64,000 nucleotides of DNA from Notospermus geniculatus. Its lineage: Eukaryota; Nemertea; Pilidiophora; Heteronemertea; Lineidae. The number at the start of each line of letters is the position of its first letter. The first letter of the stretch is position 1. The translations under genes were made by a program, and so were the position numbers. The stretch spans positions 42,352-106,351 of the forward strand of contig NMRB01000070.1 of the NCBI GenBank assembly GCA_002633025.1, written 5' to 3'. Below are positions 32,934 to 46,500 of this stretch, piece by piece. The notes under the pieces are model-generated. The model had not been told where the DNA came from. It saw nothing but the letters and a program-made list of their open reading frames with translations, and made no database searches.

Positions 32934-35497
32934 ATAGTGTAAAAATGTAGGGCATACAATAAAATGTAGGGCCTCCGTGCAATACATACATAATGATAAA
33001 ATACAAGACAGAGAAACGGGGCACACACAATACAATACAATGTATAATGTACACGGCCGCGTACAACAAAGTTGTATAAGCGACCGCAGAGGGAAACCGC
33101 CGCATCTAGCCCTGTATTTTTGCTGATATTAATGACCTTCACATACGTATTATCGCAGTGTGAATGTCATATCGATTCCTCAGGGTTTCTTTCTCGTAGC
33201 TCCATCAATTTTTTTCCGTAAACAGATCCGAGAAAATCGCATATACACCAACCTCAAACTTTCATCGAGTCTGCAACGTACAATTCTCTAGAGCTGAAAG
33301 GTGCGATTTCGAAATTTATTCAGCGCTTTCCGCGTTTTGGGGCATTTCTCTACTGTTCTTGCATGTATACATGTATTAACAAGAAGAAGGCCTATATCGC
33401 CGCGGATAGGCTACCGCAAACGTACATGAATGCCCGTTCAGAGAAGTGACGGTCACGATTTGAGATACGCTAGGTGCGAGTTCCCACCGCGGCCGCTGAT
33501 TGCAACTTTAGGCCTACAGTTTATTCATTCAACGATCGTGTATAAAACGTTTTTAAGCCAGTAAATCACACATTGTCGGCGGTGATAAAAATGTATTTGT
33601 CCGACTGCCGTCCGGCAGTAAATGATAAGGTCTGCTGTGCATAAAAAAATCTGGGTTGCACAAATTGGTTGATGATGGTGTTCGCTGTCCAGAAATTGAC
33701 GGAAACATTTCATCGGCAATACATCTCCGAAAGAGTTGTCGACTTGTTTCCTCTGTGCACTCGGTCGTCATTAAGCTGTTTCCCGAGACTCTTCAGTCAA
33801 CAGACTCGGTGCCAGACTCTCATGCAGAGCGGGAGAGCGATCTTCGTGAGCTCGGTATCTTCATGTCCGAGGTCGACAAAGGCGATCGATTCGAAGCCCC
33901 TGTTCTGAAAGGATGTAGGCGGTAGGTGTGGTAAAAGAAATGTCAGCCGAGGCGAGCCCAGTGCAACACTGCCATCGAGGTGCCTTTCGATGACGATGTC
34001 CTTCATTTCGAGAATACAATGCGGTAACATGGAAATGTGAAGACAACAGAAAGGCCATTTAAAACAAGAGCAACGCAGAGCGTGGTATTTGCCACCGACC
34101 AGTGTGTTGTTTGTGGGCATGACACCGCCGACTCCGACACAGTAGCCTTGACATAATGCCCCGAAACTTTGGAGGTCGGGGGCATAAAAATTGGAAGACG
34201 CGAAGCCAGATATAAAAAAACCTGATGCACTGACGAATTAGAACAGAGGATAGAAAAAAATGTCCGATAATGATCTAGCATCTATTGATACAGAAAGTCG
34301 ACACAAAAACGGTTACTTGCCGTAAAAAACAGCCAATCGAAATCTGATTTGCATTGACCTCGGTTCTGTTGACAAAGTAATCAGGATAGAAATGACAGTA
34401 GGGATGTTAACTTTTGTTTAGCCACGGAAATAACTAATAAATCCTAATGACATTGATAAATATTATATTCCAGGCCAGTCTGCTGCCATCGTTTGATGCA
34501 AGTGTGCCACCGGTATCTGAATAATATCCAGCTAAACTGCATATTGTCAATATACACTCTCGTACCCGCATTATTTAACAACACTACTGAAGAGGCTTCA
34601 AATCGACCCATCCAAAATAGCAACATGTAGCCAAGGCCTATGTCCACATATTTATCAATACATATATGTCAATAATAATTGATTTAGGGTTGGAAACTGA
34701 AGCACTAAAGATTTGCTGTAATATTGCCCATTTTGATCCTCATATTGGTCAAAATAATATTGCGCGTGTTTGGACCGCTTGCAGGCACATTTTGGCCGAC
34801 ACAAAGGTTAGTATTCATAAAAGTTAGCAAATGCTATTACTTAAAATTTGCACAGCGAGGTCCAATGTGAATGTACTGCAAAACCTGAAGTACATGTAAA
34901 AGCATTTGCTAGCATTTGTGAATATCATGATCAGCCATTACATTGGAAATGGTGACAAAAGACAGCTGCTCTCCAAAAAATTATTTCGTTTCATAAAGTC
35001 AAGCAGTGGCATTTTGTTCGTTCTGCTGACGAATCCGGACTCAATGCACTCTAGTTAATCAGTCAGCATCACCATGCCTGGGTAAAATGAAGGAAGACTC
35101 GACGAGTTCTAATCAACTTCCCACTGACAGTGTCCGTACCAATTTGTCCACATTCTAAGGCGTATCGGAAAACCTCAGCCTTTGTTGGAGCAAACTGGGG
35201 CATGATGGCTATCATGGTGACCGGAGACAAATTGACATTATGGATAATCGTATTGTGTAACTGCACCAAGGGATTTGGAGTCGGATGAGCAAACTAAGCG
35301 CTGTGTATGACTTAAACAGGAATCCATAGAATATCTACGTGCCTTCTTGTCTAAGCAGGGGATTATGTTTTTTACGATAGTGTGTTGTGCCTCCCGTCGT
35401 TATGATAGAGAGAGTGACTCTCTTTTGACAGCAGAGGTTTTCTCTGGGCACTTCAGTCTCCTCCTGCTGTACCCTGACCTACCCATCCTGAGAATCA

Positions 35498-35637
35498 GGG
35501 ACGTTATTCACGAAGCTCCCGTAACTTACGGGAGTGCGCAAACTATTGTCCTTTTGCGGACAACCTATTGTTCACTATCAGCCTGACAAAGGATTTGCGT
35601 ACCTTTAAAGTTACGGGAGCTTTGTGAATAAGGTCCC
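35498..35637. mobile_element. Foldback element family C, unit 2 copy
   Basis: Orthologous by duplication to 28033-28172. A different foldback element is inserted directly at its right end. Confidence 0.8.
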
Positions 35638-35639
35638 AG

Positions 35640-35778
35640 GGGCCATATTCATGAAGACTTCGCAACTTTGCGTGCAGGCAAATCTATTGTAAGGCAGTCA
35701 GTGAACAATAGGGCATGTGCAGCCAAACAACAGACTTGCGTGCACGCAAAGTTGCGAAGGCTTCGTGAATATGGCCCC
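35640..35778. mobile_element. Foldback element GGGCCATATTCATGAAG, private to unit 2
   Basis: ~139-bp hairpin with arms of about 30 bp. Unit 1 reads straight through at 28170-28180, so it arrived after the segmental duplication. Confidence 0.82.
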
Positions 35779-37558
35779 AGGTCATTTCATTCGGCTTGCC
35801 ACCCTCTCAGATGAGGTAAGGCGTACGACCCTTTTTAAGAGGACGTGACTCGCCCAGCATTGTGTAACAAGGCCCTAGTAGAGCTGTGCAGACGATATGC
35901 CTGTTGACGGAAAAACTGAATTTTGACCACAGCTGCTGAGTCAGCAATCATGTGGACGAGAAGTAAAGTGATTAGGAAAAGCACATTCATGTCATTCTGT
36001 GATCATACATTTGGGCATTGTGCTATGGTTTGTCGGGTTGATTAAGGGTGGTACAGTTTTATAGATTTGTCCCAGTTGGCACTAGATTAAGTCGGTTATC
36101 GACTTAAAATACGTCTACTACAAATGCACTGCATGGAAATGTGTACATGTATACGTACATGTACGTACACGTACATGTAGGCCTATGCATTGCAACGGTC
36201 GCAGTTTTTAATCCAATACTTGGCAATATAATTTTCCACTCGACCAACGGTTGTCTGATTCCTGAAGTTGAATCAAGGGCAAGGAGTGAGCAAGTAATCA
36301 ACCTGTAGAGACAGTGAAGGAAGAAGTTAAGATGTATTGTACGTGAACGAAAATGACGTCATTCCCTTAAAAACACCGATACATAGCATTTGGTAAAGAA
36401 ATGCACATGGACGCGGGTTGATCAAAAGCCCGTTCTGCACTGTCAAGTATTTGATCCAGTATTCTGGATATCTCCTGAATGTTGAGTGTTATTGAAAGCC
36501 GTTGGCCACATGAAGATTCCATCAGGCAACTTGACATCGTTCTGTAATTAAGTAACCATTGCACGTCGATCGGGCGCGTGGATATGGATCCTAAGGAAGT
36601 CAAGCAGTATTGATATACGCCAACGTAAAGACAAACACACGTGCCATGGGTGGATGATCGGTAAAAGCCTTTTATCACTTTCTTTAGAACAAAGGAGGGG
36701 AATGGATTAGTGCTACGGATGCAGACTTGTAAAAGGTCACTTTTTCGTGATGCAGCTTGAAGTATATGAAAGCACAGACAATAAATACTGCGATACGAAT
36801 GAAAAATATTTGTGATCAACCCGATAGCCCGCATATAGGGAGTGCTCTTTTAGATATTATAGCAGGTTTCTTCAAAAGGATTTTCATACATGGGGAACGT
36901 ACTGATTCTTCCTTTACCCGATTGCGTGGGTTGCCCATCCGAGGATTCCGACGCCATATAGTCTAAATTTGTTGGTTGTCTATTGTGAGTGTAACTCAAA
37001 GGAACGACGGCGTTAAAGTGTAACATCTGCCTGTGTTTCTGCGTGTCAGTATTTCCCCATATTGTTTGACAAACGCTGGCAGTTTGACTTTTAAGGATAT
37101 CCTAAATTTGTTCGTCGATTCCCCAAGAGGCCTCACTCCCAATGATCCGATGGTCGTTTCTCAAAGACCACAGATACTTTCATATCTTCCCTGCCCTTCC
37201 TACCATAATGAATCCCCCAGCCCTACGGATAAGGCCGGTATTAGAGATAATACCGTTCATCATGGTGTAAGGCTTCACACACAAACATGAGTACAGAGCA
37301 ACAATCAACTGACTTTAACGCGACACCCCATCAATCCGAAGTAGCGATTCGCAGCCCTGTCGCCAGAGGTAACGAAGCGGAAGCAGAAACTGTCTTCGCG
37401 TTAACGTCAGTTGGCAGCTTTTTTCAAACCTAAAGTAACAACACCTTGTTGGACAAATGTTGGCTGATGTGCAAGGAATTTATTTTTTCTTTCAACATGT
37501 TATTCAAATGAGTTTTGGTATTTTGTTGGCATGTGTATACAGGGTCAAAATATCGTGC

Positions 37559-37745
37559 TACTCAAGTCGTTCTATGTTGGTCCATGCACATCGTTATCAC
37601 AGCTAAACGTAGTTACTCAAGTCGTTCTATGTTGCATGGCCCAACATAGAACGACTTGCATGCACATCGTTATCACAGCTAAACCTATATAGGTTTAGCT
37701 GTGATAACGATGTGTATGGACCAACATAGAACGACTTGAGTAACA
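37559..37745. repeat. Rearranged 55-bp repeats with inversions
   Basis: Unit 2 counterpart of the array at 30570-30899. Here copies lie head to head, forming a palindrome around GGTTTAGCTGTGATAACGAT. Confidence 0.8.
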
Positions 37746-38250
37746 CGATGACCCATGCGAAACGCTCCCGTCACCTTTGTCGGAGAGGAAAATGTAAATA
37801 TGGATTATCCCCAGGGTTTTATGAACGTGGCTGGTGTTTGTGAAATGTGAATCGCTTGGTAGTCTGATGCTGGACCAGAAATTCGCTCGTGGCAGCAGCA
37901 GAACTGGGCACTCACACAAACACTAGGATTAATGTATATTGGGTGGTTTGTCAAGTTCATGATAGAAGGGAAGAAGGACATCCAAGCGACGTCAATGGTT
38001 CCCTGTGATTCTCTTTGTATAAAATCGGCATGGTCTACGCATCTACCGTACGGTTACACCTACCTATAAACTTCCGGTTACATGTATATTGTACATGTAC
38101 ATGTATAGACTAAATCGGGCATTTATTTTGTGTACGAAGACGTCGTATATGATTACGCCATGTAACGAGTAAGGGATAAAAGATAGAAAGCAAACACTTG
38201 TCAATATAAATCCACAACCTGCAGAAAAAAGGGTCAGTAAAAAGACACAA

Positions 38251-38370
38251 AGGCCCGTATTTTAGAATGCTCCTCAAGGTAAAGGGGTTCCTCAAGGCTA
38301 TTGTTCTCCTGTTGAGAACAATAGTCTTGAAGAACTCCTTTACCTTGAGGAGCATTCTAAAATACGGGCT
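38251..38370. mobile_element. 120-bp foldback element, unit 2
   Basis: Copy of 31396-31515, with three mismatches between its own arms where unit 1 is perfect. Confidence 0.88.
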
Positions 38371-39491
38371 CAAGACTCTGTAGTGTCGGAATAACAACTT
38401 AGGAAAAGAAATGTTTGCCACATTGTGGTAAATCAAAGTGAAGAATAGAAAAACTTACCAAAGACGTCATGATAACAGTTCGATCTGCCATTCGTGGATC
38501 TTTGGGTTTCGTATCCCGACTTGTGCTCGATGAATGAAATGTAAATCCAACTATCTGCCGATTTGTAATATCCAGAATGAAAAAGCAAAATATCCTCTGA
38601 TCACGACTTTACACTGGGCTTGGCGTCATACGGTCAAGTTGTTCACCAGTAGTCACCATACAGTGATGATTCAGGCCATTTGACAGTGAATCGACACCAA
38701 GATAACCGATATGACATCGTGCTGTTATCAATTATCGGTCATCTTCGTCGATCGCAGCGACGCTTTGAACGCACCGTAGAATCAAAAGCTCCGAGGTTTC
38801 CGCAAATCCAGCCCAGACTTCGTAGCAACATGGGTCTGACCTCTAAGCGCAACTCCAATCCAAGGATAAAGGTGGTGATCGCATGATCAGACCAAGTGAT
38901 GTCAAGTTCAGATGCCAACATTGGTAAATGGTGAATTATGTTAATCATGTCTACATGTACGTGTATATGGAAAAGTATTATTTTTTCTCTTGAAGTCTTT
39001 TGCTTAAAACCGTTTTTTAAAAAGCTTTAATACATGTAACAGATATAATTACATTGTATATGTTGTAGGAGAAAAACTTAGTTTCTTTAAGAAGAACACT
39101 AACTTATTCCTGATTTTCGTCATCAACATTCAACCTTCATTTTACATGTATCATCTCAAATGTAAGTTTGATACCTGGATCCGCTTGCCGTACCCACAGG
39201 GCTGATGGAATGAACTACCATCACACCACTGTTTATTGACAAAATTATGACAACCCGGTGTACCTGTGTTACATATTGGCATTATTAATTTTGATTGTCC
39301 ACTTGATGTCCGGCCTCAAACGAAAAACAATAATTTCGTCATGTAACAAAAATTGTTAAATTCGTGAACACAGGAAGTCAATTAACATGGCAAATAGATT
39401 AATAGATTAAATATACAACATGTACATAAATTTTATTTTTGTGCTATTTTCAGGATCGCAAATCTATGCACATATAGACCTACACGCTAAA

Positions 39492-39784
39492 GCCGAGAGC
39501 AGATCGACCTTGCGACTGCAGGAAGCAACTGAACGCAACAGTCGCTGTCGATATGAGCGGACCGCGTACATCGACGACGACTGCGGCAACAAGTGGCACA
39601 ATCCAGTCTTCAATCCGGCAACGATAGAACATGAGCAACTGGTTGGAACTAGCGGCAACTAGCGCGCACATCGACCTGTTTGAGCAACTGATCAGTTGCT
39701 GCTGTTTCCAGCCAGTCGCCCACCATTGCCGGAAACGCCATTGCCGGTAGTTGCTTCCAGTCGCAAGGTCGATCTGCTCTCGGC
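39492..39784. mobile_element. 293-bp TIR element, unit 2
   Basis: Duplicate of 32636-32933 with small indels; ends intact. Confidence 0.8.
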
Positions 39785-40466
39785 ATAAGTGTAAAAATGT
39801 AGGGCATACAATAAAATGTAGGGCCTCCGTGCAATACATACATAATGATAAAATACAAGACAGAGAAACGGGGCACACACAATACAATACAATGTATAAT
39901 GTACACGCGTACAACAAAGTTGTATAAGCGACCGCAGAGGGAAATCGCCGCATCTAGCCCTGTATTTTTGCTGATGTTAATGACCTTCACATACGTATTA
40001 TCGCAGTGTGGATGTCATATTGATTCCTCAGGGTTTCTTTCTCGTAGCTCCATCATTTTTTTTCGTAAACAGATCCGAGAAAATCGCTTATCGTACCAAC
40101 CTCAAACATTCACCGAGTCTGCAATGTACACTTCTCTAGAGCTGAAAGGTGCGATTTCGAAATTTATTCAGCGCTTTCCGAGTTTTGGGGCATTTCTCTA
40201 CTGTTCTTGCATGTATAAACAACAAGAAGAAGGCCTATATCGCCGCGGATAGGCTACCGCAAACGTACATGTATGCCCGTTCAGAGACAAGTGACGGTCA
40301 CGATTTGAGATACGCCAGGTGCGAGTTCCTACCGCGGCCGCTGATTGCAACTTGGCGTACAGTTTATTCATTCAAAGATCGTGTTTAAAACGTTTTTAGA
40401 GGGTCTAACACCCTTTTTGAATACGGCCAAATTTGTGCTGATTTCTGTATCTACGCAGGTCACTCT

Positions 40467-40528
40467 TTATCCACTTGGTGATAACTGGATGTATACTTTG
40501 AAACTCTCAGCTAGTTTTACGGCCGATG
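40467..40528 (-). CDS. Gene I exon 5: C-terminal strand
   Basis: Reads ASAVKLAESFKVYIQLSPSG and stop, aligning with ATAKRADSFKIFIQFQ of genes II-IV. It begins only 70 bp from the end of the upstream segmental duplication unit. Confidence 0.8.
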
Positions 40529-43500
40529 CTGAAAAAAATCAGGAGACTCGATCGGCTTTGAGTGGAACAATCTGGAGGAGCTACATGTAACCAAGGCAAA
40601 TTCTGACCGGCATTATCAGAATAAACAAAGCCTGTGTTTTCTCAACCCTATAGGCCTACTCGCTTATAGACCTGTTGATGGAACAAATTAAGGAGAGGCT
40701 AGACTTGCTGACACTCCAAAAGCTTCAGAAGGAGGGAGGTATCTGCTTTTTTAATTTCGCAGGAAAAAAGTTTAGCATGGCCTCAAAAAGAGGGCTATGT
40801 GGTTGCCGGGGTAGCTTAGTCGGTATAAAAACTAAGCGTAAATGACGAAAGCCTGAGGGAGGGGAGTTCTGCAACCCACGTGTCTTTCGATGATTTCATG
40901 AAATAACTATGTACATGTACTGATCGAATAATGGAAGATTTTTTTGTGGTTTCTTTCTAACGATTTGTTGATTCCATTCGAATCTTTCCTTCGTCGGGTT
41001 TTCTGCTGAATGCGAGTGAACTTCAAAAGGCAGAACTCACCATAGACCCACGTCGAGCTAGTGCTTCTACTGGAGAATTTTACAAGTGGTATCTTCCCCT
41101 TCTCATAGTCGCATCCAATATCAGGTCCATTGCGTTCATTCACCAACATCCATCCATCATCATGATCACAGCCACCCCATTTATGGTTGACGTACCACCT
41201 CCTTTCAGGTGTCTTCACGTTGTTGGCGTCGAAGCTGTAATGTGAGTGAGAACGATGTGCATTAGATATTTATACATGTAATGAAGGATGGCGTCTTCTC
41301 CCACTCCGACAAGGTGAATCCTTTCCGAGTATTACGTCATCAGTTTTAACCCGGGGTTTCCCGTCCTGCTCGATCGGTGGACTCGGTCGTCAAAACGAGA
41401 AGGGAGCTTTTGAGGTCGTATGTGTTTTCCCACTTTACAACGGCCTTAATAACTCTTCCAGCTAAAATAACATTCCTTCAACATTATTGTTGAACGTTAG
41501 CAGTTTCCAACGAGCTGTTGTGCGTCAATGACGTTGAAAATGGTTATTTTGATGGTTGTTATTTCAACTCGCTTCTCGTGGTTTGGCGCTACCAGCCTTT
41601 CGGCTGAGGAGTTCGAAAACGACTCCGAGTTTAACTCGTAGTGGGAGTCGGAGTCGGAACGATGCACAGTCACGACTCCCACGCCCATTACAAGTTACAC
41701 TCGAAGTCGCTGTAGACCACTTATCTGTTACGGTTATAGTCGACGATGAAATTTAATTGGCCTAAAGGCAGGACTTTTGTATGTCCCTCGGGAGCCGATT
41801 TCGATATAAGAACATGAAAGAACTTACTAGCCGTGTATACTGAAAAAGTTGTACGTTGAAGTTTTTTTTAGATCGGTCCATGAACTAGTAAGAATGTGAT
41901 CGCGATTGAACCATGTCATCTTGTTAGTCTGTTTTCCATCAAAAACCATGAACTTCGCCTCGACGTTGGCGGCAATCGCTGAGAATTTCACCTGCAGTAT
42001 AAAAAGTTAAAGTTTGGGTTATTAGTCTGATATCAACAATAGCAGAGGTGGAGATCTGACTCTATGCACCTTAAAGCCAGACACTATAGACAGATGGGTT
42101 ATAATCGACGAGCATAGTCTCGGTCACCCAGCCGCTGTTTCGAATCTGGGGAACCGTAGCAGTACTGTGTGCCTGGGTGCGCAAGACTAGACACAGCATT
42201 GGGGATTCCCCAAGGGGATTCCCAAAACCTCGATGCAGGATAATGCTATAATATGTGGTTCTATGGTTCTATACACTACGCACGCCTGTAGATGAGGTTG
42301 CACTATATTTCGGCCGAACTGGGGAGTGAGTAGCAGTGCATAGTGTGCGGCTTTAAACCATGATGGGGCTGCTCATTTAAGGGACAACTCTGCTCATCCT
42401 GACCCGTACCCATGCATCCACACACCTGCAGGGTGGAGTGAGGCATGGTCGGCAAAGAGGCCTCAGTGCCCAGAGTCTCATGCCAACAGTGGGATACGAA
42501 CCTGTGACCACATGACCGATAGCCAGTGGCCGACCACTGGACCAACGCGTCTTCTGGGATGCGGATAGAGTAAGAAATACATGTATATCGACTGACTGAT
42601 GATGAGAATAGGGGTGTGACAGGAATTTTGTCCCCTAAAATCTATCGTCGGCTTTGATGTTTAACGATTGCGATTTACAAAAGAAGGCGAGCACAAAAAT
42701 CGACACACAATATGATAATGTACACTGTTAGAAATAACAGAAGATTTTACAGAAAATCTGTGCAGCAGAGTCCCCAGGACGGCTCTGTAAAATTACAGAC
42801 CTGATCTGTAAAATTACAAACTTAAATAAATGTCAACAGAGATTTAACTGGAGGCTGACCAAATTATATTTTCATACTGCCCTCAGAAAGGCATCATTAT
42901 GGGATGTCCAATGGAGTCCAACCAATACAGGAAAACATATTGAATCATACCATAAAAAAATTATGTAAATTTACAGAAAGTTCTGGGGACTCTGCTGCAG
43001 GGAATTTCTGTAAAATTACTGCAGAATTACTACTGTAAATTTAATAATTTCTAACAGTGTATATAAAGTCCATTTCCAGAATATTTGCAAATTTTCGACC
43101 CCAACCGGGGTCTTCTTCATGCTGGCACTTTTCCACACTAGATTTCAGAAAAGAGTCTTTTCTAAAATCTAGTGTGGAAAAGTGCCAGCCTGAAGAAGAC
43201 CCCGGTTGGGGTCGAAAATTTGCAAATATTCTGGAAATGGACTTTATATACATTATGCGATTTAAAAAAGAAACCTTTGGGAATTTTAATTTTATTCACA
43301 ACAACTGACTATTTCTTACTCCGAGTACCGGCATCGAGAGTAGATATTCGCGCTGGGTTCGAGGTTATAAAAATAGTTGATAATCTCTTACGACTACCGT
43401 TCAATAAAGAGGCCGTATCTTTTGAATTTTTTGTTGTTTCATTCATGGAGGTAGTATTGAGAAGGAGCGAACACGGACCCCACATCAAACAGTACAATCA

Positions 43501-46500
43501 TCGTTCCGCTGTTTGCTAAAGTGATTAGGGGGACAATAGGCTAATAACGCCGCACGATGGTCGGAAAAAGCCGATCTAATCTTCGGTAATTTCCGTGTGC
43601 AGTCAGCACTTCCCTTGTACAATGGTCAGAGTCCAAACAATAGAAGGGAACAATGGCAGTGGACGTTGCCTACGCACGAAAACTGAAAAATTCATCGTTT
43701 TCATCGCGTCAAAAACNATGTGACGTCTACTAAAGCCAAAATGGCTGCCGAACAAAGGATTCCCGCCAAAATTCCTGCAACTTGTTGCAAACTTCTGCAA
43801 CTTATCGCACTAGATGTTGCAATGTGTAAACGGTCACAGGTAGACTGCAACAAGTTGCAAGTTGCAGCAACTTGCAACTTGGTGCAACCTAGTGTAAACG
43901 GGCCTTTATGGAATGCACTTCCTAATGGGGCGGGGAAAAAATGAATGTTGTGAAAACAATACGACTGCTGGGGAGACAAGTGGTCTAGACAAGTGCGCAG
44001 TTGGTAGCTAATATGTACCGTCCTGCTGTGCAGATATGAAAGCGGTTGATGGGCGTTTCAACACTAAAACCATAAATGATGTATGAAGTACACTATACCC
44101 AGTGGAAACTCCACTAAAGACTGACAGCTAGTATTCTCAATAGGGAGCTATCCTTACTGGTAGCAAATGAATAAATAAAAGCATATAATAGGTAATCCCT
44201 GCTATGGACACGGGAAAGCGTTTGAGGATGAGCCGAGAACATACATGATGTATGAAGGACATTATGTGGTGGACACCCTCTATTAAAGACGGACAGACAA
44301 TGCCTTTATTTTGAGCTATCCTAATTACAGAGGTAAAAATTAACAGAAGTGACCAACTGGGGACTCTGCTGTCCTTCATAGAAAGGCCCTTCCCAGGAGA
44401 GCTGTCCGTTAAGGAAGGTTCCATCTACATCGAGTGCATCAACTATCTTTTGTTTTCTAATTTGTTTTGTTCGCAATGGGCTTTTGGTCGATTTCCCAAT
44501 ATTTTTGCAAACTACTTCGTTTAGAATTACATGGGATGAGCCGAGTACACGTATAGTACAAAGTGTGTCAAGTGCATTTCTCGGATGCACTCCACAGTTT
44601 GCACAAAAAAAGTTTTTAATTGCAGTTCTCTGAAATGGTGAACCAACGTCCAGTGTAACATCATTCACCTTCACTCAAATACATATCAAGATTACTACAT
44701 GTAGTTCATTACGCACGGATGAATAGGTGTAAAAGGATTGGGAGGCCTAGGAATGTAGGTCCTGGTTACAATAGTGTCCCATAGAGTGCTTTTCATTGTG
44801 GCCATATTGGAGGCACAAACAAAAACAAATTTTCGCCAGTCACGCTCAATGGAGATTAACTTCTATTGTTTTGAAAGTCTGTTGTATACCTTCAAAGGAT
44901 GTGACATCATATGAAAATACCTACATATAAGCCGTGGTTACACCTGTCTGAAAAAGCCCGGACTTTTTGAAGCCCGGGTCTGAAATAAGCCCGGGCTTTT
45001 TGAGAATGTATGCGGCATGTATGGGACGAAAAGCCCGGGCTTTATTTAGACACGGCGATTCACAGGTGTAAACGCAAAAAGCCCAGGCTGAACCCGGACT
45101 CAGCCCGGACTTTTATGTAGTGNCAGTTTTCGTGCGTAGGCAACGTCCACTGCCATTGTTCCCTTCTATTGTTTGGACTCTGACCATTGTACAAGGGAAG
45201 TGCTGACTGCACACGGAAATTACCGAAGATTAGATCGGCTTTTTCCGACCATCGTGCGGCGTTATTAGCCTATTGTCCCCCTAATCACTTTAGCAAACAG
45301 CGGAACGATGATTGTACTGTTTGATGTGGGGTCCGTGTTCGCTCCTTCTCAATACTACCTCCATGCTTCAACAAGGCCGCTGTGACATCATATGAAAATA
45401 CCTACATATAATAGGCGGGTTATGTTCGAATGGTCACGGTTTGGCCATACATGTACATGTATATCCTAATCCATCGTCGAACAATAACCGGACTTCATTT
45501 TGTGGGGGACTTAGATTTCTTTCACACCTGGCCTGATATTTTCAGTCGTAATTTTCGGTTGCATTCAATTGCATCAGTTCCACGCCTAGGTCGAGGCCTC
45601 GAATTACTTTTTATCGTTTTGGTACATGACACAGTCAGCTATGAATATACATGTATGCATACCGTGAACATCATATTTTACCTTCTCAATCCCTATTTCC
45701 CCCCACTTCTCAACCAGTTCACTTTTATAATGGTTTTTACTCGATTCCTCGTACTTGATGTCTTTGGATGTCGACGACGATCCTTCCCATATAGGAACTG
45801 TGGCGATGTTGTTTCCAGCCTTTCCGATGAACACTGTCACCCAGGCACTTTCTGAAAAATGAATTGTTTTCCGATCTCACCGCTAGGGCTATACAGTAGG
45901 GTCGTTTAGACGGCATGCAAAAATCCCACATGCGATCCGATCGAATCCGAATGAAGTTCAAAATTCTAGCGTGTAAACGTTACCCAGTGTGGTGCAAGTG
46001 GTCGAATCAGGATTTAACAAAGTGGACCACCGAATTTGTTGGTCCCAAACCCGCATTCGGCCGCATTGGACCACATTAAAACTGCTGGTCGAATCCGGTG
46101 CTTGTGAAAACTGACCGAGTGGTAAACGTGGAATGGATGTGCATGTATACGAAGTGTCACTGACTGCCAAAGCCCAGTGTAATTTTTTTTTTTTAAAAAG
46201 CAGATGTTTTTGTGTGAACGGGCATGTATGATTCATGGCATGGTGGAGGTCTTACATATATTAATAGCAAAGGCTCCACTTCGGAACCTTGCATACACAG
46301 AAACGGCCATACTGCTCGGGTTGACATCCTCATATCCCGACTCATTTTGATGGCGTGTGTTGAAATGGACGTGCCCTGAATGTTAATTATTCACTACAGG
46401 CGAAAGAGCCTACCCCATAATAGCCCTGTTTACACTACATAAAAACCCGCGTCTCACCCGGGCTTTTTCTGTCTACACCTGTTAAAGCGCGGGTCTAATA

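Larger units (their letters stand above)
24766..33555. repeat. Segmental duplication, unit 1 (8.8 kb)
   Basis: Direct tandem copy of 33556-40397. Both units start GCCAGTAAATCACACATTG and end AAAACGTTTTTA. Relative to unit 2 it carries three insertions (25873-26792, 27237-27637, 29861-30450). I find no supportable gene. The open frames are broken by indels between the units. Confidence 0.93.
33556..40397. repeat. Segmental duplication, unit 2 (6.8 kb)
   Basis: Collinear with unit 1, with small indels throughout and one private foldback insertion near 35640-35778. It ends about 70 bp below the last exon of array gene I, so the duplication boundary almost touches that gene. Confidence 0.93.
43444..45366. 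repeat. 1.9-kb structure with 243-bp inverted arms
   Basis: Arms 43444-43686 and 45124-45366 look identical in inverse orientation (CATGGAGGTAGTATTGAGAA at the outer ends). Single Ns sit near the inner edges (43716 and 45123). A diverged end of the same family is at 52080-52115. Either a large foldback element or an assembly join. Confidence 0.75.

Noticed and set aside
40803-40890. tRNA-like GGGGTAGCTTAGTCGGTA sequence
   Set aside because: There is a possible A box but no convincing B box or stems. Too degenerate to call a tRNA or SINE.
40870-41030. Alternative last exon for array gene I (AENPTKERFEWNQQIV...)
   Set aside because: A usable acceptor and open frame exist, but the exon at 40467-40528 is homologous to the last exon of genes II-IV and has a better acceptor.
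43057-43308. Two opposite ORFs, both starting MYIKSISRIFANFRP
   Set aside because: They are produced by one near-perfect palindrome and are not genes.
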